From: Myxococcota bacterium
Lineage (GTDB): Bacteria; Myxococcota_C; UBA6777
DNA length: 6,539 nucleotides
Assembly (NCBI GenBank): GCA_963169055.1
Contig: CAUJFU010000157.1
Coordinates: 1 to 6,539 of the forward strand
Reading direction: 5' to 3'
This document shows positions 5,893 through 6,539 of the stretch, in pieces. The notes below the pieces were generated by a model. The model did not search any database. It worked only from the letters and a program-made list of their open reading frames with translations, and was not told where the DNA came from. The first letter of the stretch is position 1. Each line of letters opens with the position of its first letter. A program made the position numbers and the translations under genes.

Positions 5893-6539
5893 CATCGCCT
5901 CTTCCACCCCACAACCCCCTTTGTGTCCACGCGATCGTCCTTGCTGCGGGATCTTCCCGTCGCATGGGCACAAACAAACTGCTCTTGCCTTGGCCGCCTT
6001 ACCCAACCATCCTCTCCGCTACGCTCGCTGCGCTGCTCCCCTTGTTGCCTTCTTCTCTACAAACGCTCCACGTCATCACAGGCCATCAATCCGAGCAGAT
6101 CACTCCCCTTCTACAAGCTCTCCCCATCCACTTGATCCACAATCCCCATCACAACGACGGGATGCTGTCCTCGCTTCAAACAGCCCTCCGCCACCTCCCT
6201 CCCCACGCCACCACCGCCATGATCCTCCCCGCCGATCTCCCCATGCTCCAAACGTCCACTCTGCTCACTCTCCTCCACGCTCTACACAACACCCCGCAAA
6301 CCGCCGACTCCCCAACAACCCCCCCCCCAGCCACCGCCCCCACATCTCGAACAAACACCCACGCACCCGACACCCCCCACACCCCACCACACCCCCCCCC
6401 CACCACCCCCCCCCCGACCACCGACCCCTATTCTCTGACAAACCCCATCTCTCCATCCACCGCCGACTCCCCTACAACCACCGCCCATTCCACCGACCCC
6501 TCTTCTTTTACAAGCACCATCTCATCACACGCCGCCGAC
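5889..6539 (+). CDS. MobA/MocA-like nucleotidyltransferase, interrupted by low-complexity insert (3' partial)
   Basis: 217 codons are visible and the frame is open at the right edge. The N-terminal part is a clear NTP-transferase of the MobA/MocA family, which joins CTP or GTP to molybdopterin. It has AIVLAAGSSRRMGTNKLLLPW (15-35) with the nucleotide-binding loop and Lys30, VITGHQ (62-67), HNPHHNDGMLSSLQTAL (84-100) and ILPADLPML (112-120) with the metal-binding Asp116. Next to xdhC, a MocA-type cytidylyltransferase is most likely. From residue 135 the expected continuation toward the usual (R)GHP motif is replaced by at least 83 residues almost wholly of Pro, Thr, Ser, Ala, His and Asp, with three runs of ten C. 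Either this is an expanding insert in a working enzyme, or the gene is decaying or frameshifted. The start is the ATG inside the ATGA overlap with xdhC. The name is sure for residues 1-134 only. Confidence 0.85.
   Translation, partial: MTSPLPPHNPLCVHAIVLAAGSSRRMGTNKLLLPWPPYPTILSATLAALLPLLPSSLQTLHVITGHQSEQITPLLQALPIHLIHNPHHNDGMLSSLQTALRHLPPHATTAMILPADLPMLQTSTLLTLLHALHNTPQTADSPTTPPPATAPTSRTNTHAPDTPHTPPHPPPTTPPPTTDPYSLTNPISPSTADSPTTTAHSTDPSSFTSTISSHAAD
6300..6539 (+). repeat. Degenerate in-frame repeats inside the mocA-like gene
   Basis: ACCGCCGACTCCCC occurs at 6300-6313 and again at 6459-6472, 159 bases (53 codons) apart; the matching stretch is 21 bases with one mismatch. The 47 bases at 6421-6467 align to 6493-6539 with 37 identities by eye, at a spacing of 72 bases (24 codons). 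The window ends inside what looks like the next unit (GCCGCCGAC, 6531-6539). Both spacings are multiples of three, so the frame is kept. The protein unit reads roughly TADSPTT...TDP.S.T..IS. Confidence 0.65.
6319..6415 (+). repeat. Three runs of ten C within the mocA-like gene
   Basis: Uninterrupted C runs stand at 6319-6328, 6392-6401 and 6406-6415, all inside the low-complexity part of the coding frame. Runs of this length are prone to slippage in replication and to errors in sequencing, so the downstream frame here should be treated as uncertain. Confidence 0.85.

Noticed and set aside
6176-6488. Gly/Val/Trp-rich leftward frames near the right edge
   Set aside because: They are the reverse complement of C-rich coding DNA in the mocA-like gene, which always yields Gly-rich frames.
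6291-6539. CRISPR-like array from the repeats
   Set aside because: The units are degenerate, lie in phase within a coding frame, and have no constant repeat with unique spacers.

Overview
The window looks like a moderately GC-rich bacterial chromosome segment with purine-rich Shine-Dalgarno sites. The large Glu/Ser/Asp-rich lipoprotein with a long unstructured linker recalls Myxococcota (deltaproteobacterial) surface proteins. That placement is inferred from style only, because no ribosomal or other phylogenetic marker is present.

Layout. The left part (1-3981) is transcribed leftwards. A GTG-started 97-residue protein of unknown function (3688-3981) is followed after 15 bases by a 1152-residue lipoprotein (214-3672). 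The lipoprotein carries an (alpha/alpha)6 'six-hairpin' glycosidase domain and a string of C-terminal beta-sandwich modules. Beyond it, 97 bases further on, starts a truncated gene (116 to the left edge) for a protein with an N-terminal membrane anchor. A 315-base divergent spacer (3982-4296) holds an 11-bp A/T-rich perfect inverted repeat. The right part is transcribed rightwards: an acidic 112-residue hypothetical protein (4297-4635), a polypyrimidine-rich spacer, an XdhC/CoxI-family molybdoenzyme maturation factor (4792-5892), and a MobA/MocA-like nucleotidyltransferase. The last gene overlaps xdhC by the four bases ATGA and runs off the right edge.

How the genes work together. The xdhC-mocA pair is a coherent unit for finishing and inserting the molybdenum cofactor of a xanthine dehydrogenase/CO dehydrogenase-type hydroxylase. 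The enzyme itself is not in view. The lipoprotein and its small partner probably act on carbohydrate at the cell envelope and have no visible link to the molybdenum pair.

Most unusual points. (1) The MocA-like frame passes, straight after its PADLP motif, into at least 83 residues of Pro/Thr/Ser/Ala low complexity, built from degenerate repeats and containing three 10-C runs. (2) GATC is strongly over-represented, and synonymous codon choice in xdhC shifts to G-ending codons before ATC. (3) A near-identical element of about 20 bases ends in ATG both upstream of the 112-residue gene and at the xdhC start, where no Shine-Dalgarno is visible. I found no clear new defence or mobile system, no tRNA or rRNA, no CRISPR array and no insertion sequence.
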